A DNA stretch of 64,000 nt from Breviolum minutum Mf 1.05b.01 (GCA_000507305.1 DF241640.1:1-64000), one strand, 5' to 3'. Counted from the stretch's first letter, positions 21,407 through 32,570 are shown. The notes: generated from the sequence alone by a model not told the origin. Numbers and translations are program-made.

Positions 21407-21591
21407 CATACGAAGATATCACAAAGAAAACAAGTGATGTTTCCTTTGAAAGTTGAGGTTCGAAATTATGACCGGGTATACGGATCACCCCTGAATTTGT
21501 GGTTCGAAAATTGCACCCCGGAGGTTTCTAACATGAACCAATCCAAGAGGATTATAAAGAGTTGAGGGTAAAAAACCCTGCCCCAAATCAA

Positions 21592-21695
21592 CTTGTTGGT
21601 GGTTTCAGCACATCTGAAAAATATTACATAGTCAAATTGGATCATTTCCCCATGTTTCTGGGTGAAAATAATACATATTTGAAACCACCACCTAG
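21592..21695 (+). mobile_element. Family A element
   Basis: CTTGTTGGTGGTTTCAGCAC to ATTTGAAACCACCACCTAG; core AGTCAAATTGGATCATTTCC. Confidence 0.88.
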
Positions 21696-21880
21696 TCAAT
21701 CTTTGAACTGCTCTCGAGTTTTTGGTCTGATTAGAAAATTTCTGGGGGAGCAACTTTGGGTGTTCTTTGCCTTTCCCACCGCGGCTGCAGCGGATGCACA
21801 AGATGGGTCTGGCTCAAGACAGCTGCAGAATGCAGCTTGTTGAGCTCCAATAGGAAATAGCTCTTCCAAGAAGCTCCTTC

Positions 21881-22003
21881 CACCTGGGTGTTTCCAAAAA
21901 TAGTGGGTTTTCCCCGCAAATCATCCATCTGTTCATAGGGTTTTCCATGATTTTCACCATCCATTTTGGGTGTTTTACCCCTATTGGTGGAAACACCCAC
22001 CTG
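21881..22003. mobile_element. Family D element with ACCT duplication
   Basis: TIRs GGGTGTTTCCAAAAATAG and CTATTGGTGGAAACACCC. The flanking tetranucleotide ACCT occurs on both sides, a likely 4-bp target-site duplication. Confidence 0.85.
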
Positions 22004-22477
22004 TTTCTGGAAACAGTCAAAATTACTAAAGGGGAAACAAATACCAACCCCCCAAAAGTTGAACCATGGTTCATCTGAAAATGATGGGAACTCCAAGTTC
22101 GGAATCTCCTTTCAAAAATGGCGGATTTTCAGGTGAACCTTTTTGCAACTGCATAAGCAGGGGCCCCAACCGGTCACTGCTCAATTTAGATTGCTTAAGA
22201 TTCTTGGAAAACGTAGAACATATTTTCCCAAATGGTGTTTTTTCATGGCGATAAATTATAAATCCCACATAATTGGGTAGTAATCCCCTACCCTAAACAA
22301 CCAAGGTTTTGAACACTGCTGGAAACAGTTGTCCAACCTTTATCCAACCCCTTCCGTCTCTGGAAGATCTTCCCCAAAACATTTCGTTGCTTCCTAACAA
22401 TGGAGAAATCCTCATCAACAAAAAGGCTGTATGGATACGGCTTATGTAAGGGAGGGGACCTCACACCCCAAGACAGC

Positions 22478-22535
22478 CTTGTAAGGTACAGTATATACCT
22501 CCATTTTAGGTACCTGAAACTTTTGGTGAGTAAAC
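22478..22535. mobile_element. Family N partial element
   Basis: Only the arm ACCTCCATTTTAGGTACCTG AAACTTTTGGTGA is clear; the other arm has decayed (CAAAAAGGCTGTATGGATAC). Confidence 0.5.
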
Positions 22536-22560
22536 GTTAGGAATTATCGTTGCTACCCTA

Positions 22561-22700
22561 CTTGGAGGATCACCCCAGCTAGTAAATAGTTATATAGTAA
22601 ACCCCATTTAAAAGCCACAAATGGCCATTTGGAAGGGGAACAGACCCAGTTTAGGAACTTACTAACCATGTTTATTAACCACCTATTGGATCCTCCAAGT
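22561..22700. mobile_element. Family C element
   Basis: CTTGGAGGATCACCCCAGCT and ATTGGATCCTCCAAGT; core GGAAGGGGAACAGACCC. Confidence 0.8.
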
Positions 22701-22883
22701 ATTGACTATTAGGCAACTAGCTGAGGCAAATTGATCAAATTGCCATGAAAACGCCATTTGGACCCCCAATCATGGGACCCCATGGAACCCATACTATTCC
22801 CTAATCCCACTCGAAATATGTTCGAATCCCTAAAGATATTCAGGGCATTAGTGATAGGGATCCCATTTCGTTGGGAGCGTCAC

Positions 22884-23089
22884 CTGGAATCACCACCTGT
22901 TGGATCGATTTCGATCTCGTCTCCTCGACCCAAAGGCGAAACAGTCGACCACTGAAGCGGCGGTGTCGACTGACCACCACCTCCGAGGGCGCTAAAACCT
23001 GGACGAAGTCACCGTCGACGTGACTTGGCAGGGGGTCGAAGGGTTTTCGGAGGGGAGGGAGGGAAAACTTCCAGCAATCCAATTCATCC
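22884..23089 (-). CDS. Exon of unidentified gene, canonical GT-AG ends
   Basis: Acceptor CAATTCTTAG and donor ATTCCAG/GTGACG bound a 206-nt minus exon, phase 1 in. It contains PPLRKPFDPLPSHVDGDFVQ, VLAPSEVVVSRHRRFSGRLF and RLWVEETRSKSIQQVVIP. Alternating hydrophobic and basic residues suggest a folded beta-rich domain, but I cannot name it. It may belong with 24149-24382, upstream on the same strand. Confidence 0.65.
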
Positions 23090-24148
23090 CTAAGAATTGC
23101 CGGATGATTTGAAGCGAATCAGCGCCTCCCGCGATCCAGGATTCCAGGATTGCAAATATGAAGCCCTAAGAATCCAGGTTTTCCTCACGCAAAATTCGGG
23201 ATGGATTGATGGTCTAATTCCATCCCATCCCCAGGTCATAGGATTGTAGGGGAAATCCCGAAATCTTAAGACATATCTGGATACTTAGGGAATCATTAGC
23301 GAAAACTTACCAAACCCAACCATTTGGGGGGAATATTTGTTGGAACTTTTTTGGCACCAAACAATCAACATAATGGTTAAATTGGTGGTTTGGGGCCCTG
23401 CGGTTTGGATTCCTTGCATCCCCGAAAATGAAAAGGATTGTTACTTAGGGGGTATCCCTAGGATTCCAAACCACTATTAATCATTAGCTAATTGTTTAAG
23501 TTGGGCAAACAATCTATTAAAGTTGGAAGTTGTAAGTTGGGAAACGTGTTTTTGCTTGCTGGCGACCAATTCTGGGTAGCAACTATAGTTAATAAGTTGG
23601 GTAAAAACATACTGCATCATTGAATTAAATAATTCATTCCATCTAAACTACATTTATTCAGGTGGCTCAAATGGTAGCCAGGTAACTAGTTATGAGTTGG
23701 GCTATAACTTATAAGTATGATTAACCCCTGTAAGTTGGTTCACATAAGTCCCCCAAATAGGTAGTGATAACCTATCTTTTACAAACAGGCGTCCCAGGAA
23801 GTTAGCAAAAGCTTAGGTTTATATTTACTGTACTCCACTTCCAACCTACTTATCGGAATTACAATCTATTTACGGACCATTCATTACGGACCTAGCTACT
23901 AAGTACCAGCAAAACATCCAGGTAGGTTGGTGGATTCCTGCACATTTGATAAATCATCTTTGGAAGACAAGAAAGGGTCAGATAAGATATAGCTTCACTC
24001 CCCGCAATCTTCACCACCCATTTAAAAAAATGATTCTTAGGGATCCGAACTACAATTGCCTTCAAATTGCGAAAGGTTATTGTTACTGGCTTGGGGGGTA
24101 CTCCACGTCCTCGCAGTGGTGGTACCCTCAGCTTGGGCTAAGCCTCAC

Positions 24149-24382
24149 CTGCCCACAATGCCCTTGGCTTCGGTCGCACTGAACAACAAATGGCATTGTA
24201 AATGAACACTTTCATGTGAAGCCAACTCAAACAGGGTGGCCTCATTCTGGCTTTCTTGGGTCAAGGTTCGAAAACCATGCGCTTTGCGAGTTTTGGTATA
24301 CCTCAAGATGTCGGTATCGAAGAACTTGAGTTTCTGGAAGAAGCATGGGTAAAGTTCTGATTCATGGGCACGTAAAAAGTTT
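24149..24382 (-). CDS. Exon of unidentified gene with strong GT donor
   Basis: It ends TGTGGGCAG/GTGAGG, an excellent donor. The open frame reads SELYPCFFQKLKFFDTDILR, KTRKAHGFRTLTQESQNEAT and SVHLQCHLLFSATEAKGIVG. The acceptor may be GGCTTAAAG at 24383. Just upstream another frame looks coding (RCPGSVADWSVVWLKETFYV), so the exon may be longer or two exons may adjoin. Family unknown. Confidence 0.6.
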
Positions 24383-24716
24383 CTTTAAGCCACACCACGG
24401 ACCAGTCCGCGACTGAACCCGGGCACCGGAGAAAGCCCCCACTCCTGAAGAGGTTGCCGCGACCATTCCCTTCCACAACACGGTGTGGTGGTCAAAAAGT
24501 CCAGGGCTTTGGTCACTGCTCAATTGCAGTTTAGACATGACATAGCTATCCCATAAAAATTATGTAAGGAATATTTATCTACATTTACCATAAACATATC
24601 AATGAACCATCCATCCTAGGTAAAATCCTACCCCATGGATCCGTCATGGGTCTGTTTGGTTTGTAGGGATCCAATTCATCCAAAATTGGAGATAACTTTG
24701 TCCAGTCCCATGGATC

Positions 24717-24822
24717 CTAGTTGGTGGTTGAACCAACCCATTTCAAAAATATGCGCCAGTCAACTTGAATCATTTCCCTCATGTTTCGGGGTGAAAATAA
24801 AAATACATTTGAAACCACCAAC
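24717..24822 (+). mobile_element. Family A element next to an exon
   Basis: CTAGTTGGTGGTTGAACCAA to ATTTGAAACCACCAACC. It sits inside a family G copy (GTCCCATGGATCC) and its minus-strand start GTTGGTGG is the donor of exon 24823-24932. Confidence 0.85.
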
Positions 24823-24932
24823 CAGGATCCTATGGCTATTGGCGGCTATTGGCCCCCAACAAACATATCCCTTCGCTCCCAACCTCCGCGAAGCTATTGA
24901 TCTGTGCTGTGGGCCCGGGACTCGACCAAGGC
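24823..24932 (-). CDS. Exon bounded downstream by a family A element
   Basis: Acceptor ACATCTACAG, then 110 nt with two open frames (PGPTAQINSFAEVGSEGICL or PQHRSIASRRLGAKGYVCWG), ending GATCCTG/GTTGGTGG where the GT is the first dinucleotide of the A element. Frame undecided. Confidence 0.5.
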
Positions 24933-25169
24933 CTGTAGATGTAAAACAAATCCATGGTTTTGAAATGTATAGACAGGTAGCAAGCTAATATGGATGTTTA
25001 TATGTATGGTTTTTGTTTTTTTGCCACATGGTCTGTTTGTGTGTGTTTTTTTGAGGGGGGGAGATTGGACTACCGGGACTACCTCCATTCGTTGGGCAGG
25101 CAATCCACCACTGGATCTTTGGCAATGCCATTGAAACCAAATCAAAACAATCCAGACTTTTCCTTTCAC

Positions 25170-25233
25170 TAATAGGATCATTTCCCCATGTTTCGGGGTG
25201 AAAATAAGAAATATTTTAGTTGCCACCACCTAG
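25170..25233 (+). mobile_element. Family A right half
   Basis: AATAGGATCATTTCCCCATG and TTTTAGTTGCCACCACCTAG. The left arm is missing, replaced by exon-like sequence (minus frame ALPKIQWWIACPTNGG at about 25080-25150). Confidence 0.65.
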
Positions 25234-25237
25234 ACTA

Positions 25238-25375
25238 CTTGGAGGATCATCCCAGTTAGGTTGTAAGTGATTAGTAACTAGTAACAATGGTAATCGGTTT
25301 CGTCCCCCTAAGGATCGAGTTGTGGGACCTTCTGCCAAATTGAGATTCATGGCTGATAAGTGGGGGGTGATCCTA
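25238..25375. mobile_element. Family C element
   Basis: CTTGGAGGATCATCCCAGTT on the left; the right arm is weak (GGGGGGTGATCCTAACC). Confidence 0.6.
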
Positions 25376-25384
25376 ACCACTTAA

Positions 25385-25690
25385 TAGGGATGCCTATATT
25401 GGCTTATTATAATCTCTCTATAGCCGGGTAGGATTTCTCCCCCAAAACAACAGCAAAGAAACAAGGGTCAACTGGTCACAAACTTCACATGTTAGTTTCA
25501 ACATCTTTCCACTGGAAATCAAGCCGACCATTACCAAAAACAACAGTCTACCCTGGAAGTGTTGATGAAACAAATCCCTACACAAATTTCATCCCCTATA
25601 TAACCGCTATAACCCCTATATAATCCCTAAAAAAACTGGGTAGGATATCATCCCCCTATACCCTAAACAACCAGGGGCCCTTTTTTCCAA
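25385..25690. mobile_element. Two family I copies
   Basis: First: TAATAGGGATGCCTATATTG to CAACAGCAAAGAAACAAGGG. Second: TATAACCCCTATATAATCCC, ACTGGGTAGGATATCATCCC and AAACAACCAGGGGCCC. Confidence 0.5.
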
Positions 25691-25807
25691 AGTCGACTCC
25701 CCACGGACCTGGAATTGACGGTATCCACAGCCAAGCGATGCCTTGGGGAAGTCTGTTGGGAGTTCGTTGAATTTTTTTTTGATCCATGTTGAGATGCAGA
25801 GCTTTTT

Positions 25808-25910
25808 ACAACTCACATTGGATCCATGTGATTGGTATATATTTACCTACATTTGGTTGATTTTTATGGTAAGTGTAGATAAATATACCATACATGACAT
25901 GGATCCTATT
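25808..25910. mobile_element. Family G element
   Basis: ATTGGATCCATGTGATTGGT and CATGACATGGATCCTATTGG, with TATTTACCTACATTTGGTTG and GTGTAGATAAATATACCATA paired. Confidence 0.85.
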
Positions 25911-26189
25911 GGTCAGACTTTATTTTGGAGGGGGGATCACTCTACGTTTTTACAGTGAAATGCATAGTCCTTCCCATTAGTTTAGGAATTTCCGCCCTCT
26001 GTTCATTTTTTTTTGGGTTTGTCCTCGCCATGTCAATTTGGAGTTGGTTCATCTAGCAAAGAAAAATAATTCAACAGCTTCCTGAAGAGGATGAGTGATG
26101 CTCGGATGATGGGCCTTTTTGGATTGTTTGAGTATATTCGAAATAAAGGTTGGGAAACTCTTTGGTGGGAAACCATTTCAACTACATTC

Positions 26190-26287
26190 CCCAAAACTAA
26201 CATAGCTCCTGCAAATAGGCCATCCCAAAAGAAACCTAGTCATCCAACCATCCATTTTCAGGTGCTATGTTTGTTTCAGGGAGGGTA
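26190..26287. mobile_element. Family E element
   Basis: CCCCAAAACTAACATAGCTC and TCAGGTGCTATGTTTGTTTC, internal CCATCCATTTTCAGG. Confidence 0.75.
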
Positions 26288-26668
26288 TTGTATTCCCAGT
26301 AAAAACATTCGGTTTTGCATTCATGAGCTTTTTTTCGACAAGCTGGTCAGGATACGAACAGAGCTCCTTATATCCTTAAGAATATAATGTGTGGTTCTTC
26401 AAAACGCCAGTTAGGATCATCACTGATGGAATGCCCATTCGAGAATCAACTAGGTGAACAGTGGCAACAAAAACCCTTTTGCCATTCCATTTCATTCCCA
26501 CCAAAAATTGGTGGGTCACTCGGGATCCTGATTTTGCAGCTTCTTCTGCTCCTTCAGATTAATGAAAGGTCATTGTTTCAAAAACACAGCCTCTGTAAAA
26601 GAGACCAACCAACCAACCAGTCAAAACCAACCAAGCAAACAAACAATCAAAACAAAACAAAACACAAC

Positions 26669-26781
26669 TACCTGGTGGTTGAACCAACCCATTTGAAAAC
26701 ATATGCGACCGTCAAATTGGATCCATCTTCCCCAAGGATCGGTGTAAAAAATAAAAACTTTTTTGAGTTGCCACCAACCAG
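26669..26781 (+). mobile_element. Family A element
   Basis: CCTGGTGGTTGAACCAACCC to TTTGAGTTGCCACCAACCAG. Confidence 0.82.
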
Positions 26782-26804
26782 AAAACACCAAACCCAACCA
26801 AGTA

Positions 26805-26914
26805 CATGGATGTTTCCGAAAATAGTGGGTTTTCCCCCAGAATCATCCATTTTAATAGGGTTTTCCATTATTTTCACCATCCATTTTTGGGTACCCCTAT
26901 TTTTGGAAACACCC
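26805..26914. mobile_element. Family D element
   Basis: CATGGATGTTTCCGAAAATA and CTATTTTTGGAAACACCCA, core AATCATCCATTTTAATAGGG. It lies directly downstream of the exon ending at 26924. Confidence 0.88.
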
Positions 26915-26923
26915 ACATTTCAC

Positions 26924-26994
26924 CAGATTTCAACTCTGAGGATTCCAAGCTCAGCTTCTTGCAATTGATCTCGCAAGTCTTGCAACTGTCGCAT
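26924..26994 (-). CDS. Exon with coiled-coil character
   Basis: Candidate acceptor CCCGCGCAG, donor GAAATCTG/GTGAAA. It reads MRQLQDLRDQLQEAELGILR then VEIW, with leucines at heptad-like spacing, suggesting a coiled coil. The open frame extends upstream (LLLGHLQPAQ), so the exon may start nearer 27040. A family D element follows the donor by about 10 bp. Confidence 0.5.
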
Positions 26995-27287
26995 CTGCGC
27001 GGGTTGCAGGTGCCCCAGTAGCAACATCACAAAAAAGACAGGTGGAGAAAAACCCTACTCGTCTTAATAAGCCCCTATTAAAAAAGGCGGATGTTTAAAA
27101 ACTTAAAACCCACCCCCAAGAGTAGGACACTTAGTTTCCAACGGCTCGGAAAAGAATGGTTGGAAACCATCGGGGGGTAAAATCTACCTGTTGGGTGTGG
27201 TGGTTAGATTCGGTCTGCGGTCCGGAAGGTTTCATTTTTTACTATTCAGAGGTAGTTCACGAAGGGAAACTTGTGCTTGTATTTTTA

Positions 27288-27378
27288 GTAATTGTTTACT
27301 GATTTGCCATGGTAAATCACCATAAAACCACCATTTGGGAGAATATCTTATATTTTCATCCAGCCACCAAACAATCAA
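27288..27378 (-). mobile_element. Family J element, inverted
   Basis: GATTTGCCATGGTAAATCAC, CATAAAACCACCATTTGGGA and CCAGCCACCAAACAATCAAA: the family J order read from the other strand, one of few inverted copies. Confidence 0.7.
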
Positions 27379-27584
27379 ATCTAACTAAAGATTCCCATCT
27401 TTGGACTTTCACCATCGAATCCTTCGTGAATTTCTCAGGTTCATGTCCTTGATGCCCAGCGAAAAACCAACGAACCGCCATACCCATGGGTTGCTGAAAA
27501 TGCGCTATGGATGTCTAAAAGGTTCCACATAAGAAACTGACCTTTATCAAGGGATCCTCTCAACAAAAATGAGTACATTATCTT

Positions 27585-27700
27585 AGATTTGCTTGAGGTT
27601 TGGGTGGTTGGAAAAAATGGAACAGATTCTCTTAAATGCTGCTTTTTCATGGTGATTTACCATGTTAATTTGAATCCGTAACACATCACCTCAAACAAAC
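27585..27700 (+). mobile_element. Family J element
   Basis: GATTTGCTTGAGGTTTGGGT, GGTTGGAAAAAATGGAACAG, CATGGTGATTTACCATG, GAATCCGTAACACATCACC. Confidence 0.8.
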
Positions 27701-28056
27701 ACAAGATATTATTTGACAGGGACAGGTATACATCTAATATCCAATCATTTTTGTCGTTTTTTCAAGGAGATTCACCATTGCATTCACTCCCCCCAGACCA
27801 GCTTTCTTTTCCCTCCGCGTTCTTCGCGTGCTGTTCAGAGTATGAAGGACAGGCTTGGCACAGCTGGTTATGGTTCAACCCAAAAAACTAAGCAGTGCCT
27901 GTTATTTTATCCTTTTGACGTCTAACCCCCCAAAGCTAGTAAAGAAAATAGAAACACATGTGTAGTATCAATTTCATCTTACCTGCGTTTTGGATCTGGG
28001 TGAAGCATCATATTTCAACAAAAACTGGACTGCAACCATGGACATTCCAAACGACT

Positions 28057-28143
28057 AGTTGGCGGTTTCAACCTGTTTGAAAAATATTAGTCAAATTGGA
28101 TCATCTTGGGTGAACATAAAACATATTTGCAACCACAACCTAG
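28057..28143 (+). mobile_element. Family A element, shortened
   Basis: CTAGTTGGCGGTTTCAACCT to ATTTGCAACCACAACCTAG; the core GGATCATCTTGGGTGAAC lacks the usual TTCCCC. Confidence 0.8.
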
Positions 28144-28516
28144 CCAATCATACAGTCTATATAAGTGAAACAAGCGCATCTATCAGCAATGACAGCTCTT
28201 AGAGCACCCATGTCTTGAAATGCCTACTCATAGATGCCTCTGTTCCAATCGATTACATACTGGTTGGTTGATATGGATTCCCATGAAGGGCTGAGAAAAA
28301 AGATAAGCCCCAACATAGTATAACATGTATAACTCCCTAACTATAACATATCTGAAACCAGTTTTTTTTCCGCATCGTTTGCGAAGCTTCGATGCTTGGA
28401 AGAAATTTCCACAACATTGCAAGCAAATGGTCATGAACAATAGTAAAGTGATGATGTTTATTGTAGAAAGTTCAAACAAAAATCACCCGGAAAAAGTACC
28501 AAAAAAACAGAGTATT

Positions 28517-28620
28517 ACACCCCGGAAAACTAACATGACAATGGAAAAACACAACATTGGAAGATGTATCTCCTATTGAAAATTAGGTGATGCCCTATAT
28601 TGCCATGTTATTTTCTTCCT
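28517..28620. mobile_element. Family E element
   Basis: ACCCCGGAAAACTAACATGA and TGCCATGTTATTTTCTTC; internal TGTATCTCCTATTGAAAATT. Confidence 0.7.
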
Positions 28621-28651
28621 AATCTCTGAGCTTCATTTTCCTTTTCTAAGT

Positions 28652-28749
28652 TTCGGTTTCAACCCCGTCTGACAAATATGCCCGTCAAACTGGATCATCT
28701 CCGCTAGGCAGGGTAGAACATAGAAAAATATTTGGAAACCACCAAATAG
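28652..28749 (+). mobile_element. Family A element
   Basis: TTTCGGTTTCAACCCCGTCT to TATTTGGAAACCACCAAATAG; diverged ends. Confidence 0.7.
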
Positions 28750-28908
28750 TTCCCGGCAAAGTAGTATAATCCGTAAACCTGAATTCGGGTATTTTGGGGG
28801 GATTCTCTTACTAAACCAGTAGTTGTGGTGTCGCTCTCATTTGCGCAGCTAGTTTTCAACGGTTGGAGTAGGGCCCCCTTTGTTTCATGCTTTACCATCA
28901 ATCTTCAC

Positions 28909-28998
28909 CAACTTCCTTGAGCTTGGCCGAGTGTTTTTTCCGCCACTGGCACTTTGGCCAGCTGAGTTTTTTCACAACTGGCAGCTGTTCATGGGAAT
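28909..28998 (-). CDS. Short basic exon of unidentified gene
   Basis: Acceptor GTAGCCTTAG and donor GAAGTTG/GTGAAG bound 90 nt. Phase 1 in (AT/TCC). It reads SHEQLPVVKKLSWPKCQWRK then KHSAKLKEV, strongly basic. No family recognised. Confidence 0.55.
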
Positions 28999-29729
28999 CT
29001 AAGGCTACGCACCCCAAATTTAAGGGACAATGATGACAATGATGGTTGATAACCCCTTTAAGGCCGGCTATTTCGTGGCATTTTGGGGGGTGGGTCCTTT
29101 AGATTCGCATGAGCTGGTTGTGGAGGATCTTTTTGGGGTGGATGCAATTTTTTCGATCAGAAGGTTTTTTTTGTTTGTCTCCAACATGGCGATTTGCACT
29201 GCTGCAGGAAATAACACAATTCATGAACAGAAAAGAACTCACAATGTTCTTTTTTATTTCGGGTTTTCCAAACCCTTCAAAAATCCCAAACCTTAGGCAT
29301 TCCCTGTAAAACTTAAGACATGATAAATTCAGTTCAAGAACATCCCGCCCTCTTGACTGCATGGGCCTAGGGAGATTTTTCCACCACAGCCACGATATTT
29401 TTCGCGTCACTCAGCAGCTCGACGCCTCAGAAAAAAAAACCACAGTGCATCCGTAGAACTTGTCATCCCCAAAAGTTTAAAGGTTGGCCATTGGCTGAGC
29501 GAGTATACTGTATGCAAGTTGTGAAAAATATATCAATTAATTACATATACAGTCATATACACATACTCTTCCTTCCATAATCTTGGAAGTTGGAATGGGT
29601 TTCCTCAAGACTTCTTTCCTTTACAATAGGGGGTCATTTTCCACTTCCGTGATTATGGGAGGAAGGGTATGTATTCTATACACATCTTATTTCCTCCCAC
29701 TTGAGCCACGAAAAAAACCCTCCTACTTT

Positions 29730-29830
29730 CCATTATACTGGTTCGTTAATGGGGATCCTTACAATGCTTTATTAAAATCCCCATATAACAGTGTAGTATA
29801 ATCCCTATATACCCTGAACAACCAGTTTTT
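29730..29830. mobile_element. Family I element
   Basis: CATTATACTGGTTCGTTAAT, GGGGATCCTTACAATGCTTT, TAGTATAATCCCTATATACC, GAACAACCAGTTTTTTT. Confidence 0.65.
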
Positions 29831-29856
29831 TTTAATGCTTTTTTCCTTCCACTTAC

Positions 29857-29998
29857 CTCTGGCGCGACTCTGCCTATCATTTTTTTCCCGGCGCGACAAT
29901 TGGAGATGGCTCTGTTGCTGGATGTCTGAGATGGTATCTGGCGGTTGGGGTTGTCGGTCGACTCAAACCATGCGCCCAGCAAAGTTGGGAGTTGGGAC
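29857..29998 (-). CDS. 47-codon exon, perfect GTAAGT donor
   Basis: Acceptor CAGAAAAAG and donor GCCAGAG/GTAAGT. One base completes the preceding codon, then 47 codons end at phase 0. It reads SQLPTLLGAWFESTDNPNRQ, IPSQTSSNRAISNCRAGKKM and IGRVAPE, a serine/asparagine-rich stretch. Function unknown. Confidence 0.62.
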
Positions 29999-30116
29999 CT
30001 TTTTCTGGTTTTTGGGTAGCTGGTTTATAAGGTTTAAGAATTTGAGACATAAGTTTATACAAATACAAACATATAATCAAGAAATTCTGCACACATTTCT
30101 AGGCAAATGAGAAATG

Positions 30117-30245
30117 TGTTCGTATTTACGAATATGTCATCAACAAATTGTGAAAAACATCGCTGGGCAAATGATAATTTCAAAACATATGTGTGTATTT
30201 GCAAATATATCACCAACAAATTGTGAAAAACATCGCTGGGCAAAT
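30117..30245 (+). repeat. Two-copy tandem repeat, period 73
   Basis: CAACAAATTGTGAAAAACAT CGCTGGGCAAAT occurs at 30141 and again at 30214, preceded by similar TATTTACGAATATGTCAT and TATTTGCAAATATATCAC blocks. Confidence 0.85.
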
Positions 30246-30249
30246 TTGT

Positions 30250-30395
30250 CCGCCTATAAGTCCTAAACTTGAATCTTTCAAGCATTTTGAGACAATCACC
30301 GCAACACACCCAGGGGATGAACTCCACCACCCTGGCGGATTTCTCAAAGGTGTGGATTTCATGTGCCCAAAATAAAAGTTCCAAGCACTGAATCA
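30250..30395 (-). CDS. Possible exon, minus strand preferred
   Basis: The minus frame reads CLELLFWAHEIHTFEKSARV then VEFIPWVCCGDCLKMLERFK. The plus strand is also open (PPISPKLESFKHFETITATH). Minus is preferred because of the neighbours. Splice sites not fixed. Confidence 0.35.
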
Positions 30396-30402
30396 ATGAC
30401 TA

Positions 30403-30657
30403 CTTGGAGGATCATCCCATTTCTAGTTGGTGGTCTCAACCCATCTGAAAAATATTAGTCAAAATGGGAATCTTCCCCAAATAGGTGAAAATAAAAAATA
30501 TTTGAAACCACCACCTAGATTTAATAAGTGGTTAATATCAAACAAACATGGTTAGTAAGCTTCTAAGTGGGGTTGTGGGACCCCTTCCAAATGGCCGAAC
30601 TTCATGGCTTATAAATGGGGCTTACTAACTATTTACAAGTCCTGGGTGATCCTCCAA
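30403..30657. mobile_element. Family C element with a family A element nested near its left end
   Basis: CTTGGAGGATCATCCCATTT begins C. After about 20 bp a complete A element is inserted (30423-30518, CTAGTTGGTGGTCTCAACCC to ATTTGAAACCACCACCTAG). C then resumes with AATAAGTGGTTAATATC and ends CCTGGGTGATCCTCCAAG. Confidence 0.88.
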
Positions 30658-30710
30658 GTAGCTGGTGAGCTATGTAACTCGGACTTTCTTTCAAAAGTGC
30701 CTTAAGGACT

Positions 30711-30830
30711 TAGATTTGCTTCTGCTTAGTGGTTGCAAAAAAACTAAACATCTTCCCCAAAATGGTGTTTTTTCATGGCAATTTACCATGGGATCGAATC
30801 CGTAAAAAGCGGTCACCTTAAACAACTCAA
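30711..30830 (+). mobile_element. Family J element
   Basis: GATTTGCTTCTGCTTAGTGG, ATGGTGTTTTTTCATGGCAA, TTTACCATGGGATCGAATCC, GTCACCTTAAACAACTCAAA. Confidence 0.75.
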
Positions 30831-30924
30831 AGAGAGGGAATGTGAGTTTGGTTGGCGCCAACCATCCTCACCTTGTTGCGATCCAACTGCTCGGACCATT
30901 GAGTACGAGAAGGGAAAATGGTCA

Positions 30925-31048
30925 CTTGGATGTCACGTTGGAAGTTAGTAAAAGGTTAGGATCAGTGGGTTATACCCACAATATACCACATTTATATGTA
31001 GGTTATAACCCATATACTAATCGTTTATTAACTCGTGGGACATCCAAG
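30925..31048. mobile_element. Family B element
   Basis: CTTGGATGTCACGTTGGAAG and AACTCGTGGGACATCCAAG; inner AGTGGGTTATACCCACAATA. Confidence 0.88.
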
Positions 31049-31599
31049 CATGTGATTGCTCATAAATGCCCATCACGCTAAGCATGGCCCAGTTCAAATG
31101 TAAGGAACGAACGCTTGAGTTTAATTCAAACATTTGAAAACGGTTCGGGATCATGTTTAGGTAAATGAGGGGAACTTCACTTACAGATGTTTGTGTTAAA
31201 AAGTGTCAAAAATCGAATGATATCTTCACGAAGAGAATGAAATTTGGTGAACAAATCCACCATGAATGAATGAGTAAAGATGTATGTCCGAATTTTCCAA
31301 TATAAATTGGGCAGTGATCTTCCAACCAAGCCATTAAAGAAATACCCCCCTGAAATTGCATATAGATACCCAAGATTCTTCTTATTTGAAAGGAAATACA
31401 TTTTCCAAATCTTAATTTTTTGTATCAGTGTCAAATTTTTAGGTGCATTTACTGAAAAGGATGTTCATAGGTTATGTTGTAACCCCCCCGGAAACCTTGA
31501 AAACCATCCACGCACACCGCAACTGGTTGACATTCGGCGGCCTCAACTCGTCTCGTCCTCAAGTTGGCTGAAGGGTGGATTGAACATTTACAGGGATCA

Positions 31600-31700
31600 A
31601 ATCTGGTACGATTGGTTCATACGGATCCTGATAATGGCTTAACTATCATCCCTGAAAAACCTGGGTAGTACCAATCCCCTTATGTACACCAAATTGCCAA
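31600..31700. mobile_element. Family I element
   Basis: GATTGGTTCATACGGATCCT, GATAATGGCTTAACTATCAT, ACCTGGGTAGTACCAATCCC, CCAAATTGCC. Confidence 0.5.
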
Positions 31701-32324
31701 AATTTTCGGGCATTTGCTCAGATTAGTCGGTACCTCAACTTTTTCATCTGGGTGGATGTGACCATAAACTCAAGCTTCACCAGGGTGAACTGATCACCGC
31801 TCAAATGGTAGCTGTGAATGATATCTGCTAATGATTCGCTGGTTCCTATAGTATAACTTGGTAGTATAATCTCCCATATACAGCAAAGAAGCAGGGTTTT
31901 GATGACTGCTCACCTGCCGTAATCCTGGGACTTCTGGAAAATTCGATACAGATAGAGTGTTCTCCCCTCAGCTCTTGTGCATTTAAACCAAGAAGTGACA
32001 CCGAACAGTCAGAGGCAAAAGAGCACTAGCGATCACGGTGTATCTATCCACCACTTTTGGAAAATACAAGTATAACCTCCATTTCATCCGGCCTTTTTGT
32101 TTTTTTTGGGAGTATACCATGTGTTTTTCCAATAGTCGCAATTGAAAAACACATCGAAGGATTTACTGAATTCATTCGGGTTTTCGTGTCCCCCATCCCC
32201 CCCGTGTCCGTATGACCCATGAGTCCTCGATCTTGCCCACCTGAAGCGGATGTTTCGGCAAGAAAATGCCCCATTCCAGGAAGGAACCAACTTGGTGGTA
32301 TCACTTGGATTTACCCTCTGATAA

Positions 32325-32422
32325 ATTAACATAGCAATGGAAAACCACCCACTTTTAATAGGAGATACAACTTCAAATGGTGGATTTCCCCAGCCAGCTA
32401 TGTTAGTTTTTACCGGAGTGTT
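32325..32422. mobile_element. Family E variant
   Basis: TAAATTAACATAGCAATGGA against AGCTATGTTAGTTTTTACCG, with CCCACTTTTAATAGGAGATA and CAAATGGTGGATTTCCCC. Confidence 0.65.
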
Positions 32423-32469
32423 TTTTTACCTGGAGCTGTGACATGAACCGTGAAATACTGGCTTAAGTT

Positions 32470-32570
32470 TGTTAATTTTGATGGGGATCCATATGTTGGC
32501 CCATTATAATCTAAATAGTTAACCCCCGTATGTACAGCAAATAACCAAGGTCAACTGGTCACTCGATTGG
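32470..32570. mobile_element. Family I element
   Basis: GTTAATTTTGATGGGGATCC, TTGGCCCATTATAATCTAAA, CAAATAACCAAGGTCAACTG. Confidence 0.5.
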
